Shown piece after piece: positions 1 to 8,253 of a stretch of 64,000 nucleotides of DNA. The stretch covers positions 3,646 to 67,645 of the forward strand of contig JAEZHY010000068.1 of NCBI GenBank assembly GCA_023416335.1, in the 5' to 3' direction. Below the pieces are notes generated by a model. It was not told the DNA's origin. It did not search any database and was given only the letters and a program-made list of their open reading frames with translations. Source of the stretch: Pseudomonadota bacterium (GTDB taxonomy: Bacteria > Desulfobacterota > Syntrophobacteria > Syntrophobacterales > Syntrophobacteraceae). The position numbers were made by a program, and so were the translations under genes. Each line of letters starts with the position of its first letter. Positions within the stretch are counted from its first letter, which is position 1.

Positions 1-1569
1 GTCCGAAAGCTGTACGAACCCTTTTTTATCGAAGTCCTCCAGTTTTACTCCGGTTCCTTCCAGTTGAAAACTCCAGACATCCTCAATGGATTCGAAAGGC
101 AGGTATTTGTCGGTTCCGAGTCTTTTTGCGAGTTCCTTCAGGATCTGCCACCCCGGTTTCGTATCGTACCGGGGGGCGACGGCCTGCTTCCTTATGTATA
201 GCTGAGGTTTCAAACCGGATGCCGCCTGGATGGAATCCGCCCGCTCCAGGTATATGGATTCGGGCAAAACGACGTCCGAGTTCCATGCGGTCTCGCTGAA
301 GTTAATATCGATCGTTACGATCAGCTCCAGTTTTTTGAATGCTTCAAGAGTTGCGTTCGTATCCGGAATCGACTGAAGCGATTCGAAGCGGTTAACTATA
401 AAGGCCTTGATCGGGTAAGGATCTTCATTGAGAATCACCGAGGCCAGGGTCTGCGGATTGCCGTTTGCCGAATCGGTTATGGGGAATTGGGAAAGTCCCG
501 ATCCGTCGAAGCGCTGCTCGGAAATCTTTGGAAACTCAAGTTCGGTATATTTATGAATATCCCCAAATCCGGCCGCCTTCATTCCTTTCTTGAAAAACAG
601 GCCCCCCTTGGCTTCGATGCTTCCCATGAGGGCATTGAGAATGATGACCGAGCGCCGGAAATATATCTCGTCAGGATGATGGGCGCCTCTATATCCATAG
701 TGGAAGACGACGGAAGGCTTTTCCGCGGACATCTCGCGCGCGAGCGTTTTAATTTCCACGGCGGGAACACCCGTTTCCTTTTCGGCCCATTCCGGCGTAT
801 AGGGTTCGACAAAGGACCTTAGTTCTTCAAGCCCGGAAACCCAGCGTTCCACAAAGCGTTCGTCGTAGAGCTTTTCTTTCAGGATTACGTGCATGAGCGC
901 ATAGTTCAGGGCTATATCGGTTCCCGGCCGGATCATCCAGTACCGGGAGGATTTGGAAGCCGTAACCGTTGCGCGCGGGTCGATATAGGTTACCTTTGCC
1001 CCTTTCTCCATTGCTGACAGGAGATTATTTATCGCCTTTATTTCCAGCGATTCGAAAATATTTCGGCCATAAAGCACGACGTGTCGTGTATTGGCATAAT
1101 CAACCCCGACCTGGGTATCGTTATAGCCGGTGAGGGTCCGGAATGCCGTGTTTACCGAACCTTTGCAGAGCGCGTCATGGGTAAAGTGATTCGGGGAGCC
1201 GAGCCCTTTCATGAAGGCTTTGCTGATGTGAGTATTGAGATTCGTCCGCTCACCGAAGACTACGCTTCGAGCCCCGTATTTCCCAATGATTTCCTTCAAT
1301 CGGTCCGCAACGTAGTCGAGGGCTTCGTCCCAGGAAACTCGCTTCCACTGTCCCGAACCGCGCGGACCGGAGCGGATCATCGGATATCGAAGCCTTTCGG
1401 TATCCTCGAGCAGGGCCAATCCTGCTGAACCTTTTGCGCAAAGCGCTCCTTCTATTCCGGGGACATGAGGATTTCCTTCGATCCACTGCACCCTGTTTCC
1501 ATCCGCCAGCACCCGGATGGGGCAGCGGACCGTACACATGAAGCACAGACTGTACACTTCTCTGGACAT
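1..1569 (-). CDS. Molybdopterin oxidoreductase, PhsA/PsrA-like (3' end outside window)
   Basis: Catalytic subunit of a bis-MGD molybdenum (or tungsten) enzyme. 523 codons are visible from an ATG preceded by AAAGGAACGGA, and the frame is still open at base 1, so the C-terminus is missing. An N-terminal [4Fe-4S] motif is formed by C9, C12, C16 and C44 (C-x2-C-x3-C-x27-C). The GSPN segment is followed by C135, which is likely the Mo ligand, and a later ANTRHVVLYGRN stretch fits the MGD-binding core. There is no in-frame TGA, so no selenocysteine, and no Tat signal. The pattern fits the thiosulfate/polysulfide reductase branch rather than formate dehydrogenase; the true substrate is unknown. It lies 39 bp downstream of a receiver-domain gene on the same strand, probably one operon. 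FeS and membrane partner genes would be expected beyond the left edge. Confidence 0.82.
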   Translation of the reverse strand, partial: MSREVYSLCFMCTVRCPIRVLADGNRVQWIEGNPHVPGIEGALCAKGSAGLALLEDTERLRYPMIRSGPRGSGQWKRVSWDEALDYVADRLKEIIGKYGARSVVFGERTNLNTHISKAFMKGLGSPNHFTHDALCKGSVNTAFRTLTGYNDTQVGVDYANTRHVVLYGRNIFESLEIKAINNLLSAMEKGAKVTYIDPRATVTASKSSRYWMIRPGTDIALNYALMHVILKEKLYDERFVERWVSGLEELRSFVEPYTPEWAEKETGVPAVEIKTLAREMSAEKPSVVFHYGYRGAHHPDEIYFRRSVIILNALMGSIEAKGGLFFKKGMKAAGFGDIHKYTELEFPKISEQRFDGSGLSQFPITDSANGNPQTLASVILNEDPYPIKAFIVNRFESLQSIPDTNATLEAFKKLELIVTIDINFSETAWNSDVVLPESIYLERADSIQAASGLKPQLYIRKQAVAPRYDTKPGWQILKELAKRLGTDKYLPFESIEDVWSFQLEGTGVKLEDFDKKGFVQLSD

Positions 1570-1608
1570 TCCGTTCCTTTCACGATTTCTCGCGGGATCA
1601 TTAAAATT

Positions 1609-1971
1609 CTATGCTGCCCCGAGCACCCTGTTTACGTGTTCCTCGAGTTCTCTTATTTCCAGCGGTTTTACCAGGTATTCCCGTATTCCCATTTTGAGGG
1701 CTCTTGCCTCGATTTCCGGCGAAGGTTTCCCCGTAATCAATATGGTTTTGATCGCCGGGCGGATCAGCCGGATACGTTGGAGCACGCTCAAGCCGTCGGA
1801 ATCCCTCAATTTGAAATCAAGCAGGGCAAGGTCCGGACTGTTGGAACGGAGCCATTCCAGGGTCTCCGCGACCTCGGTAAAGGCCGTGATATCGTGCCCC
1901 GAACCTCCGAGCACTCGCCCCACAAGCCTGCAGGCATCTTCTTCGTCATCGAGCATCAATATATTTGCCAT
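1609..1971 (-). CDS. Single-domain response regulator (CheY-like receiver)
   Basis: 120-residue stand-alone receiver domain with no output domain. It has the acidic pair D8/D9, phosphoacceptor D52 in LLDFKL, a TGK segment after beta-4 and the conserved lysine in LVKP near residue 102. The start is set at the Met of MANILMLDDE; an upstream extension of the frame runs through intergenic repeat DNA and is not credible. A weak GAAGTGAG-type ribosome site precedes it. It lies upstream of the molybdopterin oxidoreductase on the same strand, so the two are probably cotranscribed. It may act through protein contact, for example on a kinase or enzyme. The partner kinase is not adjacent. Confidence 0.85.
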   Translation of the reverse strand: MANILMLDDEEDACRLVGRVLGGSGHDITAFTEVAETLEWLRSNSPDLALLDFKLRDSDGLSVLQRIRLIRPAIKTILITGKPSPEIEARALKMGIREYLVKPLEIRELEEHVNRVLGAA

Positions 1972-2520
1972 CCAGCCACTCACTTCGAGAAGGAATCGGC
2001 AAAACTGGTGAGCAAATTCCATACCACTGGTTGGAGACGGCGAGTTGGGGAGCGCGGTCTCCTTCCGAGTCTGAGACGGTAAGGTAGGGGAGCGAAGCGT
2101 GGTCCGTTCTTGGGGGTGCCCACCATCCGGCAATCCCGATGGGCCTTCATCCGAAGGGACGGCCCAGTGGGCACGATGATGCCACCGCGCTCCGCTCTCC
2201 CACACTACGGCTTGTGGACAATGTTTTCGGAGCATCCGGCGCAGAAATAAAGGTGCAATAAATCTATTGCACTGCATAACAAACATTGCAGGCAAAGCTA
2301 ACAGCTCGATTCAATTCAAGAAATATAAAAACAGCAGGCTGGTTTGAGCCGAAAGGAACCGTTTCGGCGCATGGATTTCAATGCAGTCGAGGCCGATTAA
2401 ACCCGCACAATCCGCCAATCGAGCCGTATAACATTGCCGGCATGCTCCTTGCCTTATTACCGGGCGGATTGACATTCGGCAGATCCCCAAAGATCTGCTC
2501 AAACCCATCAGGAGGTACTT
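1972..2520. repeat. Intergenic region with mosaic repeat (copy 1)
   Basis: 549 bp between divergent genes with no credible gene. Bases about 2040-2230 carry modules of the interspersed family: a GGTAGGGGAGCGAAGCG segment, a TGCCCACC box followed by CCGGCAATCCCGATG, and a degenerate GTGGGCACGATGA hairpin module. A separate inverted repeat, GCAGATC-N6-GATCTGC (2479-2498), lies 22 bp before the next start codon and could be an operator. Confidence 0.6.
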
Positions 2521-3801
2521 ATGAAGGTAAAGGTCTGGATTTCCCTCGGGGTTGCCCTCACGGCCACCCTCTTCATGCTCTTTCAAAATCGCCTGCTCGC
2601 GGTCCAGCCCCAAGACGCCCCCGGTATCGTAATGGCCCAGAACGCACCGCAGGGAGGTGCCGAAGCGAAGGCCCCCGATACCACGGCGCCCATAGAACTC
2701 AAGCTGGACAAGACTTCTCTCGATAATGGCGGCACCATTACCCTGACGGGGACGGCACCTCCAGGCAAACCCGTTTACATCGAGCTTTGGGCAGACGAAA
2801 AAGTCCGGGCCTCGCGTTTCGACTCCGAAGTAGACAAGGAAACGGGCAAAAGGCCTTATATCCTGTATATGACTGAACAGATGCCGGCCTTCTACAAGAT
2901 ACTCGTACCGGCCAACAAGCAGAGTTCTTTCGCGGCCGTTAGAGCTCAGGGCAAAAGTTGGAGCTACTCACAGGCGCTGAAGGACTTCTCGGCGGAAGCC
3001 GCATTCGGCATGCCTGCCGGCCTCTCGATCAACAGGCACCAGGCCAGCCTTCTTGGCAGCGTAGTAGGATCCAGAGGGGACCTGCTGCCCGCGATGGATG
3101 CCAAAGAAAATTCCAAACGTGCCATGCAGCTCGTCAAAGCCCGCTTCAGGAGTCCCGGCGCCGTATTTACTCCAAACGTGGAAGTCAAACCCGACGGGAC
3201 CTTCAGTGCCAAAGTGGTCGTGCATGACGGCGCACCCCAGGGTAAATTCAATGCCAGGGCAGTGGTGGACAAAAACACCGCCAGCAAGACCGTGTCCTTC
3301 GAAAACAAGATTGCATTCCCCTACATCTATATGAGTAATGCCGGAACAAGCATTAATTTCATCTATCCCTTCATGCTTTCTCTTGCCATCGCAATCTTCG
3401 GCGTTTTGATGGGAGCGGGCGGCGGCTTCATACTCAATCCGCTTCTCGTGACCTTCTGGCCTCTGCCGCACACGGTTGTTGCCGGGACCGTCATGCCGAC
3501 CGTGCTCTTTTCCCAGGGCAGCGGAATCGTGAACTACTCCAGGATAAAGTTCATCAACTGGAAACTCGGGACTTCGATCGGCCTCGCCATGGTCCTCGGC
3601 GGGTTCATCGGCCCCAAGCTGACGGAGCTGATAACACTCGACCAGTACAAGTTCATCTTTGGCTGGATCCTGGTCGTTCTGGCCGGGCTGATGCTGTGGC
3701 AGACCACACCCGTCTACCTTGCCAAGAACAGCAAGGAACAGGCGATTATGAAACAATACCGCAAGAAAGCCGAAGAAGCGGTTGCTCTTGCCAGGGCCTA
3801 A
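2521..3801 (+). CDS. TSUP (TauE/SafE-like) transporter N-terminal half with large exported domain
   Basis: 426 residues from an ATG preceded by a strong AGGAGGTACTT ribosome site. A hydrophobic segment at about 5-25 is a signal or anchor. Residues about 50-270 form an uncharacterised, probably periplasmic, domain rich in beta-type sequence. The last 150 residues are membrane segments with the TSUP signature GAGGGF near 299-304. TSUP proteins normally carry two such repeats in one chain; here only one is present, and the second is in the next gene, 33 bp downstream. The family moves sulfite, sulfonates, thiosulfate or other anions. Together with the following gene this probably forms one split transporter. 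The substrate is not readable from the sequence; an oxidised or reduced sulfur anion is a reasonable guess in this organism. Confidence 0.75.
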   Translation: MKVKVWISLGVALTATLFMLFQNRLLAVQPQDAPGIVMAQNAPQGGAEAKAPDTTAPIELKLDKTSLDNGGTITLTGTAPPGKPVYIELWADEKVRASRFDSEVDKETGKRPYILYMTEQMPAFYKILVPANKQSSFAAVRAQGKSWSYSQALKDFSAEAAFGMPAGLSINRHQASLLGSVVGSRGDLLPAMDAKENSKRAMQLVKARFRSPGAVFTPNVEVKPDGTFSAKVVVHDGAPQGKFNARAVVDKNTASKTVSFENKIAFPYIYMSNAGTSINFIYPFMLSLAIAIFGVLMGAGGGFILNPLLVTFWPLPHTVVAGTVMPTVLFSQGSGIVNYSRIKFINWKLGTSIGLAMVLGGFIGPKLTELITLDQYKFIFGWILVVLAGLMLWQTTPVYLAKNSKEQAIMKQYRKKAEEAVALARA

Positions 3802-3834
3802 ACCGGGCGAAAAGTTCCCGAAAGGAGATAGATC

Positions 3835-4224
3835 ATGGTTGTTGAGTTCTGGGGTCAAAAATTCAAGGTAAATCTGATATTGGGCTGCATCGGCGGCTTT
3901 CTGATAGCGATCGTATCCTCCATGTTCGGTTTTGGAGGGGGCCCATTTATGGTTCCTCTCATGACCGTCGGCCTGAGACTGCCGATGTTCGTCGTGGTCG
4001 GCAGTTCGCTCCTGGCGATCTTTTTCAATACGGTCATCGGCAGCGCCCGGCATTACGAGTACGGGAATTTCGACCTGGTGTTTTTTCTGATTATGTTCCC
4101 GGCGGCGATTCTGGGCGGCTACATCGCCCCGCAGATCGCAAAGCGAATCAGCCCCCTGATGGTCAAGAGAATTGCGGCGGTCGGCCTGCTGATTCTTGCG
4201 TTCAACCTTTTCGGATTTTTCTAG
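3835..4224 (+). CDS. TSUP (TauE/SafE-like) transporter C-terminal half
   Basis: 129 residues, with about four membrane helices and the second TSUP signature GFGGGPF near residues 32-38. The ATG has its own AAAGGAGATAG site, so this is a designed separate gene and not a simple frameshift product of the upstream one; the intervening 33 bp include a normal stop. The length is about half of a standard 250-residue TSUP protein. It most likely assembles with the product at 2521-3801. A rho-independent terminator at 4311 ends the pair. Confidence 0.75.
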   Translation: MVVEFWGQKFKVNLILGCIGGFLIAIVSSMFGFGGGPFMVPLMTVGLRLPMFVVVGSSLLAIFFNTVIGSARHYEYGNFDLVFFLIMFPAAILGGYIAPQIAKRISPLMVKRIAAVGLLILAFNLFGFF

Positions 4225-4310
4225 AATACAGTTCAGGATAACTGCGCAAGCAGACCCTGACATAAGCCAATCCCTTTTAAAGGGTATCGATATTTACCTC
4301 CAAGGTGTGC

Positions 4311-4350
4311 GGAACCGGGTTGAGCCATGCAGCCCGGTTCCTTTTTGTTC
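4311..4350 (+). terminator. Rho-independent terminator
   Basis: GGAACCGGG (4311-4319) pairs perfectly with CCCGGTTCC (4333-4341) across a 13-nt loop and is followed by TTTTTGTTCTTT. It ends the split TSUP operon. Confidence 0.85.
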
Positions 4351-4441
4351 TTTCCGACTCTTCCTCCTTGTCCATCGATTCCCGGCATTGGAAGCATCTC
4401 CAAAAAGTGCTTAATATTTCAATAAAAAAGGAGATTTACAG

Positions 4442-4753
4442 ATGGAATCCTGCCAAACTGCCGGGGAAAGTTCCTTCCAATACGCTCGGATAAATATCAG
4501 GAACAATAATCCCGACTGCACCCTTGAATGTGCGAGACAGCTCGCAGTCAACGAAGCAGAAAAAGCGGACAATGCCCCTAAACTGCTCAGCTGGTACGCC
4601 CGGAAGGAGCAAGAGTTTTCTCCGGAAGGGGAGTGTGTCAATGGAAAGCCGGGCTGGCTGACTTATGCGACTGCAAATAATGCGAACCTCACAGTCGATG
4701 TGAACGATGGGGAATACATTTTCATGTTTCGCAAATCTCACGGCTTGCCTTAA
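4442..4753 (+). CDS. Hypothetical protein, 103 aa
   Basis: Small soluble protein from an ATG with an excellent AAAGGAGATTTACAG leader. Cysteines occur at about 4, 25, 29 and 64, but they are not in a clear metal motif. The middle section is helical and charged (VNEAEKADNAPKLLSWYARK) and is followed by a short beta-rich tail. There is no signal peptide or membrane segment. It stands alone between a terminator and the next promoter, so it appears monocistronic. I do not recognise the family; its composition and ribosome site make it a real gene. Confidence 0.6.
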   Translation: MESCQTAGESSFQYARINIRNNNPDCTLECARQLAVNEAEKADNAPKLLSWYARKEQEFSPEGECVNGKPGWLTYATANNANLTVDVNDGEYIFMFRKSHGLP

Positions 4754-4832
4754 AGAAGCAGGGAGCCCGAAACATCCTGCAAACATGGAAGGCATGAAAG
4801 TCGAGGCCCGGCGTTCGCCTCTGTTACGCGCA

Positions 4833-4869
4833 TTGACACACCTGTGCGGTTTTGATTACAATTCCGCAC
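4833..4869 (+). promoter_or_regulatory. Sigma-70 promoter with overlapping palindrome
   Basis: TTGACA (4833-4838), an 18-bp spacer and TACAAT (4857-4862) precede the FmdB-like gene. GTGCGG (4844-4849) and CCGCAC (4864-4869) form a 6-bp inverted repeat bracketing the -10 element, a possible repressor site. Confidence 0.6.
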
Positions 4870-4900
4870 CAATTTAAATGCTGGAACAAAAGGGGAGAAA

Positions 4901-5152
4901 ATGCCTATTTACGAATTTCGCTGTGCGGGATGCGGCAACATACAGGAATTCATTCTCACTGGTTCTAATCAGGAAGTGGAAATGAAGTGCCGCGAATGCG
5001 GCGGCGAGGACCTGGAAAGAGTGCTCAGCTCTACAAATTACGCGATGGGCTCGTCCGGTTCTTCCCAGAATTCCGGACCGTCCGCCACGACCCGTACATG
5101 CGGTCCCGGCCAGTCGTGCACGTCAATTACGCTTCCCGGTCATACGAAATAA
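4901..5152 (+). CDS. FmdB-family zinc ribbon protein
   Basis: 83 residues that begin MPIYEFRC, the hallmark of the FmdB/CxxC_CxxC_SSSS family. Two CxxC knuckles (C8/C11 and C30/C33) form a zinc ribbon, followed by a Ser/Gly-rich tail with two late cysteines. FmdB was named from a formamidase locus, but most members have no assigned function. The start is set by a GGGGAG site, with a consensus promoter upstream. No functional partner is adjacent. Confidence 0.85.
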   Translation: MPIYEFRCAGCGNIQEFILTGSNQEVEMKCRECGGEDLERVLSSTNYAMGSSGSSQNSGPSATTRTCGPGQSCTSITLPGHTK

Positions 5153-5541
5153 CCTGGGGCAGCAGAACCGCAACAAAAATGCAAAGACAAAAACCTTAAC
5201 CACGGAATTCACGAAAGAAAACAATGGGATAAGGTCGTAGAATGGGTGGAGCGGTGAGACTGTGTCGTGTTGTCGATGATAACCAGCCCAACCCCGGTCG
5301 GTTACGACACGGCCTCGGAGCGCAACCCATCGTTTTGGGATGAGCAATACGAGTACGAAACACACGAAAGTGCCGTTCAGTTCTCCTCGGCTTAAAGTGT
5401 GCCAAGAGGTTTTAGACATTCACCCCGGGTACGAAAAATCCCCCCTTAGAGAAGGGGGGATCCGGACCGCTGCCTGATAATTTTCTCTTGTAACTACCGT
5501 TCGATTTCCTGTTTTTTCGGTCTGCGACAATCCGATGAGGT
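5153..5541. other. Intergenic region, 389 bp
   Basis: No credible gene. It contains an ACCACGGAATTCACGAAAG-type simple sequence commonly found in spacers, and a short palindromic segment near 5290-5340. It ends with the terminator at 5434-5459 that serves the minus-strand gene. Confidence 0.5.
5434..5459 (-). terminator. Terminator after DUF1992 gene
   Basis: Read on the minus strand, CCCCCCTT and AAGGGGGG form an 8-bp stem with a 4-nt loop, followed by ATTTTT. It lies about 80 bp beyond the stop of the gene at 5542. Confidence 0.65.
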
Positions 5542-5943
5542 CTAGTCCTCGGCCTGTGCCCGCTTCTTGCCCATCCTGTCGACGATTTTATCGAAATAGC
5601 ACTGGTTCTTTTCCAGGGACAGGGAAGTGGTGCGAGACATATTGAGCTTCATGATGAGATAATTCAGCTTCTTGATTTGCTTGTATTTTTCTTTGGTATC
5701 CCGGACACCGTCGAGCATCTCTTCAATCGTAATGATCTCTTTCCGGAGTTCCAGTTCCGGAGGAAGCATATCGGCATTCTTCAAAATCTTGTGAGCCAGT
5801 CGGATATCCTGCGGTAAGTGTCTGTCGTCTTCCAGATGCAGCGGCTTTCCTTTGCCGGGGAGATCGTCGAATTCTCCGTTATCCATGGCTTCGCGTATCT
5901 TTTGTTCCGCGATTTTGTCGAATACTTCAAAAAGGTTGCCCAT
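5542..5943 (-). CDS. DUF1992 (DnaJ-C28-like conserved region) protein
   Basis: 133 residues. The N-terminus MGNLFEVFDKIAEQKIREAMDNG, followed by a FDDLPGKGKPL motif, is the diagnostic block of DUF1992, the conserved region of eukaryotic DNAJC28 and of E. coli YhdN-type proteins. The rest is helical and charged. There is no J-domain, signal peptide or membrane segment. The biochemical role is unknown in bacteria. Transcription is divergent from the Rossmann-type gene that starts 92 bp away. Confidence 0.88.
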   Translation of the reverse strand: MGNLFEVFDKIAEQKIREAMDNGEFDDLPGKGKPLHLEDDRHLPQDIRLAHKILKNADMLPPELELRKEIITIEEMLDGVRDTKEKYKQIKKLNYLIMKLNMSRTTSLSLEKNQCYFDKIVDRMGKKRAQAED

Positions 5944-6034
5944 TTCGATTCCACAGATTGAATTGACACCGGTCGCAAAACCGGTCTGCTATCTTTATAA
6001 TCTTATCATATGTCATAGATGGGACAAACGAAAG

Positions 6035-6733
6035 ATGCCTCAAGGCAATTTACCCCTGACTTTCTTTCCGGATATTTTTCCTCCGTCCGAGATCCGCATT
6101 CTTGGTGCGGGGCGCTTTGGAAGACTTGCTGTCGAGCGTCTGAAGCCCCGCTTCCCGGATGCCGTTTTCTCGATCACGGACCGAAACGGCCCGAAGGTGG
6201 AACCGATCGCAAGCCAGCTCGGGATCCGATATGAAATCGAGGATGCCGTCCAAAGTCTTACCCGCAGCACGCTTTCAGAAAGCATCTGGCTGATCCCGGC
6301 CGTACCTGTCCACCTGGGGTTCGAATGGCTCATGGTGGAGTTGGAACAGTCGGGAGAGGTTCAAAGGCCGGCCGTCCCCGAGGCGGTCTCCCGGATGGTC
6401 CCAAACCCGATCACGAGTCCGTCGGGAACGCTTTACGCAAGCTTCGCCACATTCATATGCCCGGATTACTGCAGTGAACCTTCAGACATTTGCACGCATA
6501 CGGGAGAAGCGCGCCCGGGAAATCTTTTCGAGGTTTTCGAGGCCGTTCGCGCAGAAGAAATGGAGGTCGCCGTACTCAGAAGCTGGCAGCTTGCTCCGGG
6601 CGTGGGGGGCTATCCCGTGCGAAGCCTGAACGCCCTGCTCTCACGCATTCGGGAAAGGCCCGGCAAATACCTGGTCGCAACCAGTTGCCGCTGTCATGGA
6701 GTTATGGATGCACTCGAATGGAAAAGGAAATAG
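6035..6733 (+). CDS. Rossmann-fold protein with C-terminal cysteine cluster
   Basis: 232 residues from ATG 6035; a longer open frame overlaps the divergent gene and is not credible. Residues 20-60 form a nucleotide-binding unit with GAGRFG (24-29) followed by an acidic TDR at a beta-2 end, as in TrkA-N/KTN-type NAD domains. The second half carries C142-x3-C146-x6-C153 and C218-x-C220-H221, which look like Fe-S or zinc ligands. There is no membrane segment, so this is not itself a potassium channel. The ending is 24 bp from the convergent HD-GYP gene. The role is unknown; an NAD-sensing or metal-containing regulator is possible. Confidence 0.7.
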   Translation: MPQGNLPLTFFPDIFPPSEIRILGAGRFGRLAVERLKPRFPDAVFSITDRNGPKVEPIASQLGIRYEIEDAVQSLTRSTLSESIWLIPAVPVHLGFEWLMVELEQSGEVQRPAVPEAVSRMVPNPITSPSGTLYASFATFICPDYCSEPSDICTHTGEARPGNLFEVFEAVRAEEMEVAVLRSWQLAPGVGGYPVRSLNALLSRIRERPGKYLVATSCRCHGVMDALEWKRK

Positions 6734-6757
6734 CGGGCGGAAGGACATGCACGTCGG

Positions 6758-7786
6758 CTAGAGAATTCCTGCGCCGGAGAGCACGGCTGCAAATCTTTCG
6801 ACCACGTCGGGATCGTAGCGGCCGTTCATTTGTTCCGCCATGACGTTCAGGGCGACATGCGGGGAAACCGGGTCTATGAACGGCCTTTCGGACGTGAGCA
6901 TATCGAAGGAATCCGCAATGCCCGTCACTCGCGCGGCCAGGGGAATCGCCGATTCGGCGAGGCCGGCCGGATACCCGCTCCCGTCCATCTTCTCGTGATG
7001 GAAGAGGATGCCGTTCACGACGGTTTGCCCGACGGACACCAGGGCACACATCCCGGCACCCTGGACTGGATGTTTTTTCAGAAGTGCCCGCTCATCCAGG
7101 TTCAGCTTCCCCCGCTTGTTCAGGATCCTTTTCGGAATGGCAGATTTCCCGATGTCATGGAGTATCGCACCAAGTCCCATGCCGACCTTTTCCGGTCCGG
7201 GGAGGTTGTACTTCGAAAGCAGCGCGGCCGTATAGATGAAGACGTTCGTACAGTGCGTGTGCGTTCCGTAATAGCGGGACATGATCTGGGACAGGGCACG
7301 AAGCGAGCCGCTCATGGAAAGAAATCCGAGGCTCGATCGCACGATGTTTGTTAACTTGTCGAACGACCAGGAATCCAGGCTTGGCTCGTTGCGTTCGAAC
7401 AGTTCGTTCAAGATGGACGTGGACAGATAATAGAAGACGTTTCCGCGGACCGGCAGAGGAATGGACTCGTCAAGCAGTGTTTTTTCCAGGTTTTCTTCCA
7501 GGTACCGGTCATAGTTTTGTTTTTGGGAAAGGTGAATGTAGACTTCCCTCGTCCCATTTTCGTGCAGCGCATTCTTGTGAGCTTCGTTGAACTGTTCGCC
7601 CTGGCGGGTGAAAAGGATGTAGTTTTTTCCTTTTCTGACAAAAACCGCGAATTCCCCGTACGCTTCAGGGAAGATCATGAAGGGCGATATGGGGAAATAA
7701 AAGCCTTCGTCGGTTTCTTCGGGAGCCCTGCTCGAGGTTATGTATTTATCGGGCGGCCGGCCCGATTTCAGTTTTTTCATCCGCAT
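6758..7786 (-). CDS. HD-GYP domain protein, probable c-di-GMP phosphodiesterase
   Basis: 342 residues. The C-terminal half is a canonical HD-GYP domain: H178, HDIGK (210-214), H239-P and HHEKMDGSGYP (263-273). These residues bind the di-metal centre that hydrolyses cyclic di-GMP. The first 160 residues are a separate uncharacterised N-terminal domain with no receiver or membrane signature, probably regulatory. The start may be either of two close Mets (7786 or 7780). It overlaps the upstream YkgJ-like gene by about 40 bp, so the two are translationally linked. A PilZ protein, a possible c-di-GMP receptor, lies elsewhere in the window. Confidence 0.9.
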   Translation of the reverse strand: MRMKKLKSGRPPDKYITSSRAPEETDEGFYFPISPFMIFPEAYGEFAVFVRKGKNYILFTRQGEQFNEAHKNALHENGTREVYIHLSQKQNYDRYLEENLEKTLLDESIPLPVRGNVFYYLSTSILNELFERNEPSLDSWSFDKLTNIVRSSLGFLSMSGSLRALSQIMSRYYGTHTHCTNVFIYTAALLSKYNLPGPEKVGMGLGAILHDIGKSAIPKRILNKRGKLNLDERALLKKHPVQGAGMCALVSVGQTVVNGILFHHEKMDGSGYPAGLAESAIPLAARVTGIADSFDMLTSERPFIDPVSPHVALNVMAEQMNGRYDPDVVERFAAVLSGAGIL

Positions 7787-8249
7787 CGGCTATCCACTCC
7801 GCCAGCATCAGTTCCAAGTCCCAGCCCACCATCAGTTGCTCTCCGATAACCCTCTGCATAAGGTCGATTTGCCCGTCTCCGAGGGATTTCTTCAAATCCG
7901 GGCAAAAATAGTTCAGACAGAAAGCATGACGAGCCGGCAACGTGCATCCTTTTTCTCCGACAAAGCGGCAGCCGCCGGGAAAAGATGTCTTTGAAGGCAT
8001 TGCCGCTCCGAGAAGCAGGTTCAGGAAAAGCTGTACGGGACTGTAGCTTTCCCCCATTTCCCGGAAGCAGCAACTCCCGGTTTTCACCGCGCATCGGGTG
8101 CATGCTTCGACAACGCCCGATTCGGCCATCATGAAATCCGTCTTCCGAATCAGTTCGAGGAATCCGTCGGCCATCTCGGAAAAAGCCGGATCGTTTTTGC
8201 AGGCTTCCCCGAACCGTGCATTCAGGCGTAGAGCTTCTTTCATTTCCAT
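7746..8249 (-). CDS. Cysteine-rich YkgJ-like zinc/iron-binding protein
   Basis: 167 residues with nine cysteines: C17, C50, C53, C60, C61, C94, C102, C111 and C116. The C-x2-C ... GSCC ... GC ... C-x4-C spacing resembles the YkgJ family, small proteins thought to chelate zinc or an iron cluster. There is no signal peptide. The start is MEMKEALRL, 4 bp after the stop of mazG. Its 3' end overlaps the HD-GYP gene. The function is unknown; the operon position suggests a link to the signalling enzyme, but that is inference only. Confidence 0.65.
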   Translation of the reverse strand: MEMKEALRLNARFGEACKNDPAFSEMADGFLELIRKTDFMMAESGVVEACTRCAVKTGSCCFREMGESYSPVQLFLNLLLGAAMPSKTSFPGGCRFVGEKGCTLPARHAFCLNYFCPDLKKSLGDGQIDLMQRVIGEQLMVGWDLELMLAEWIADADEKTEIGPAAR

Positions 8250-8253
8250 CAGT

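Noticed and set aside
1..1569. Selenocysteine codon in the molybdopterin oxidoreductase
   Set aside because: No in-frame TGA was found in the 523 visible codons; a Cys is at the expected Mo-ligand position.
2968..4263. Antisense open frame of 431 codons across the TSUP genes
   Set aside because: No ribosome site, biased composition rich in Gln/His/Glu, and it lies opposite two clear membrane protein genes.
5852..6034. Longer start for the Rossmann-type gene
   Set aside because: Would overlap the divergent DUF1992 gene start; no ribosome site and non-conserved sequence.
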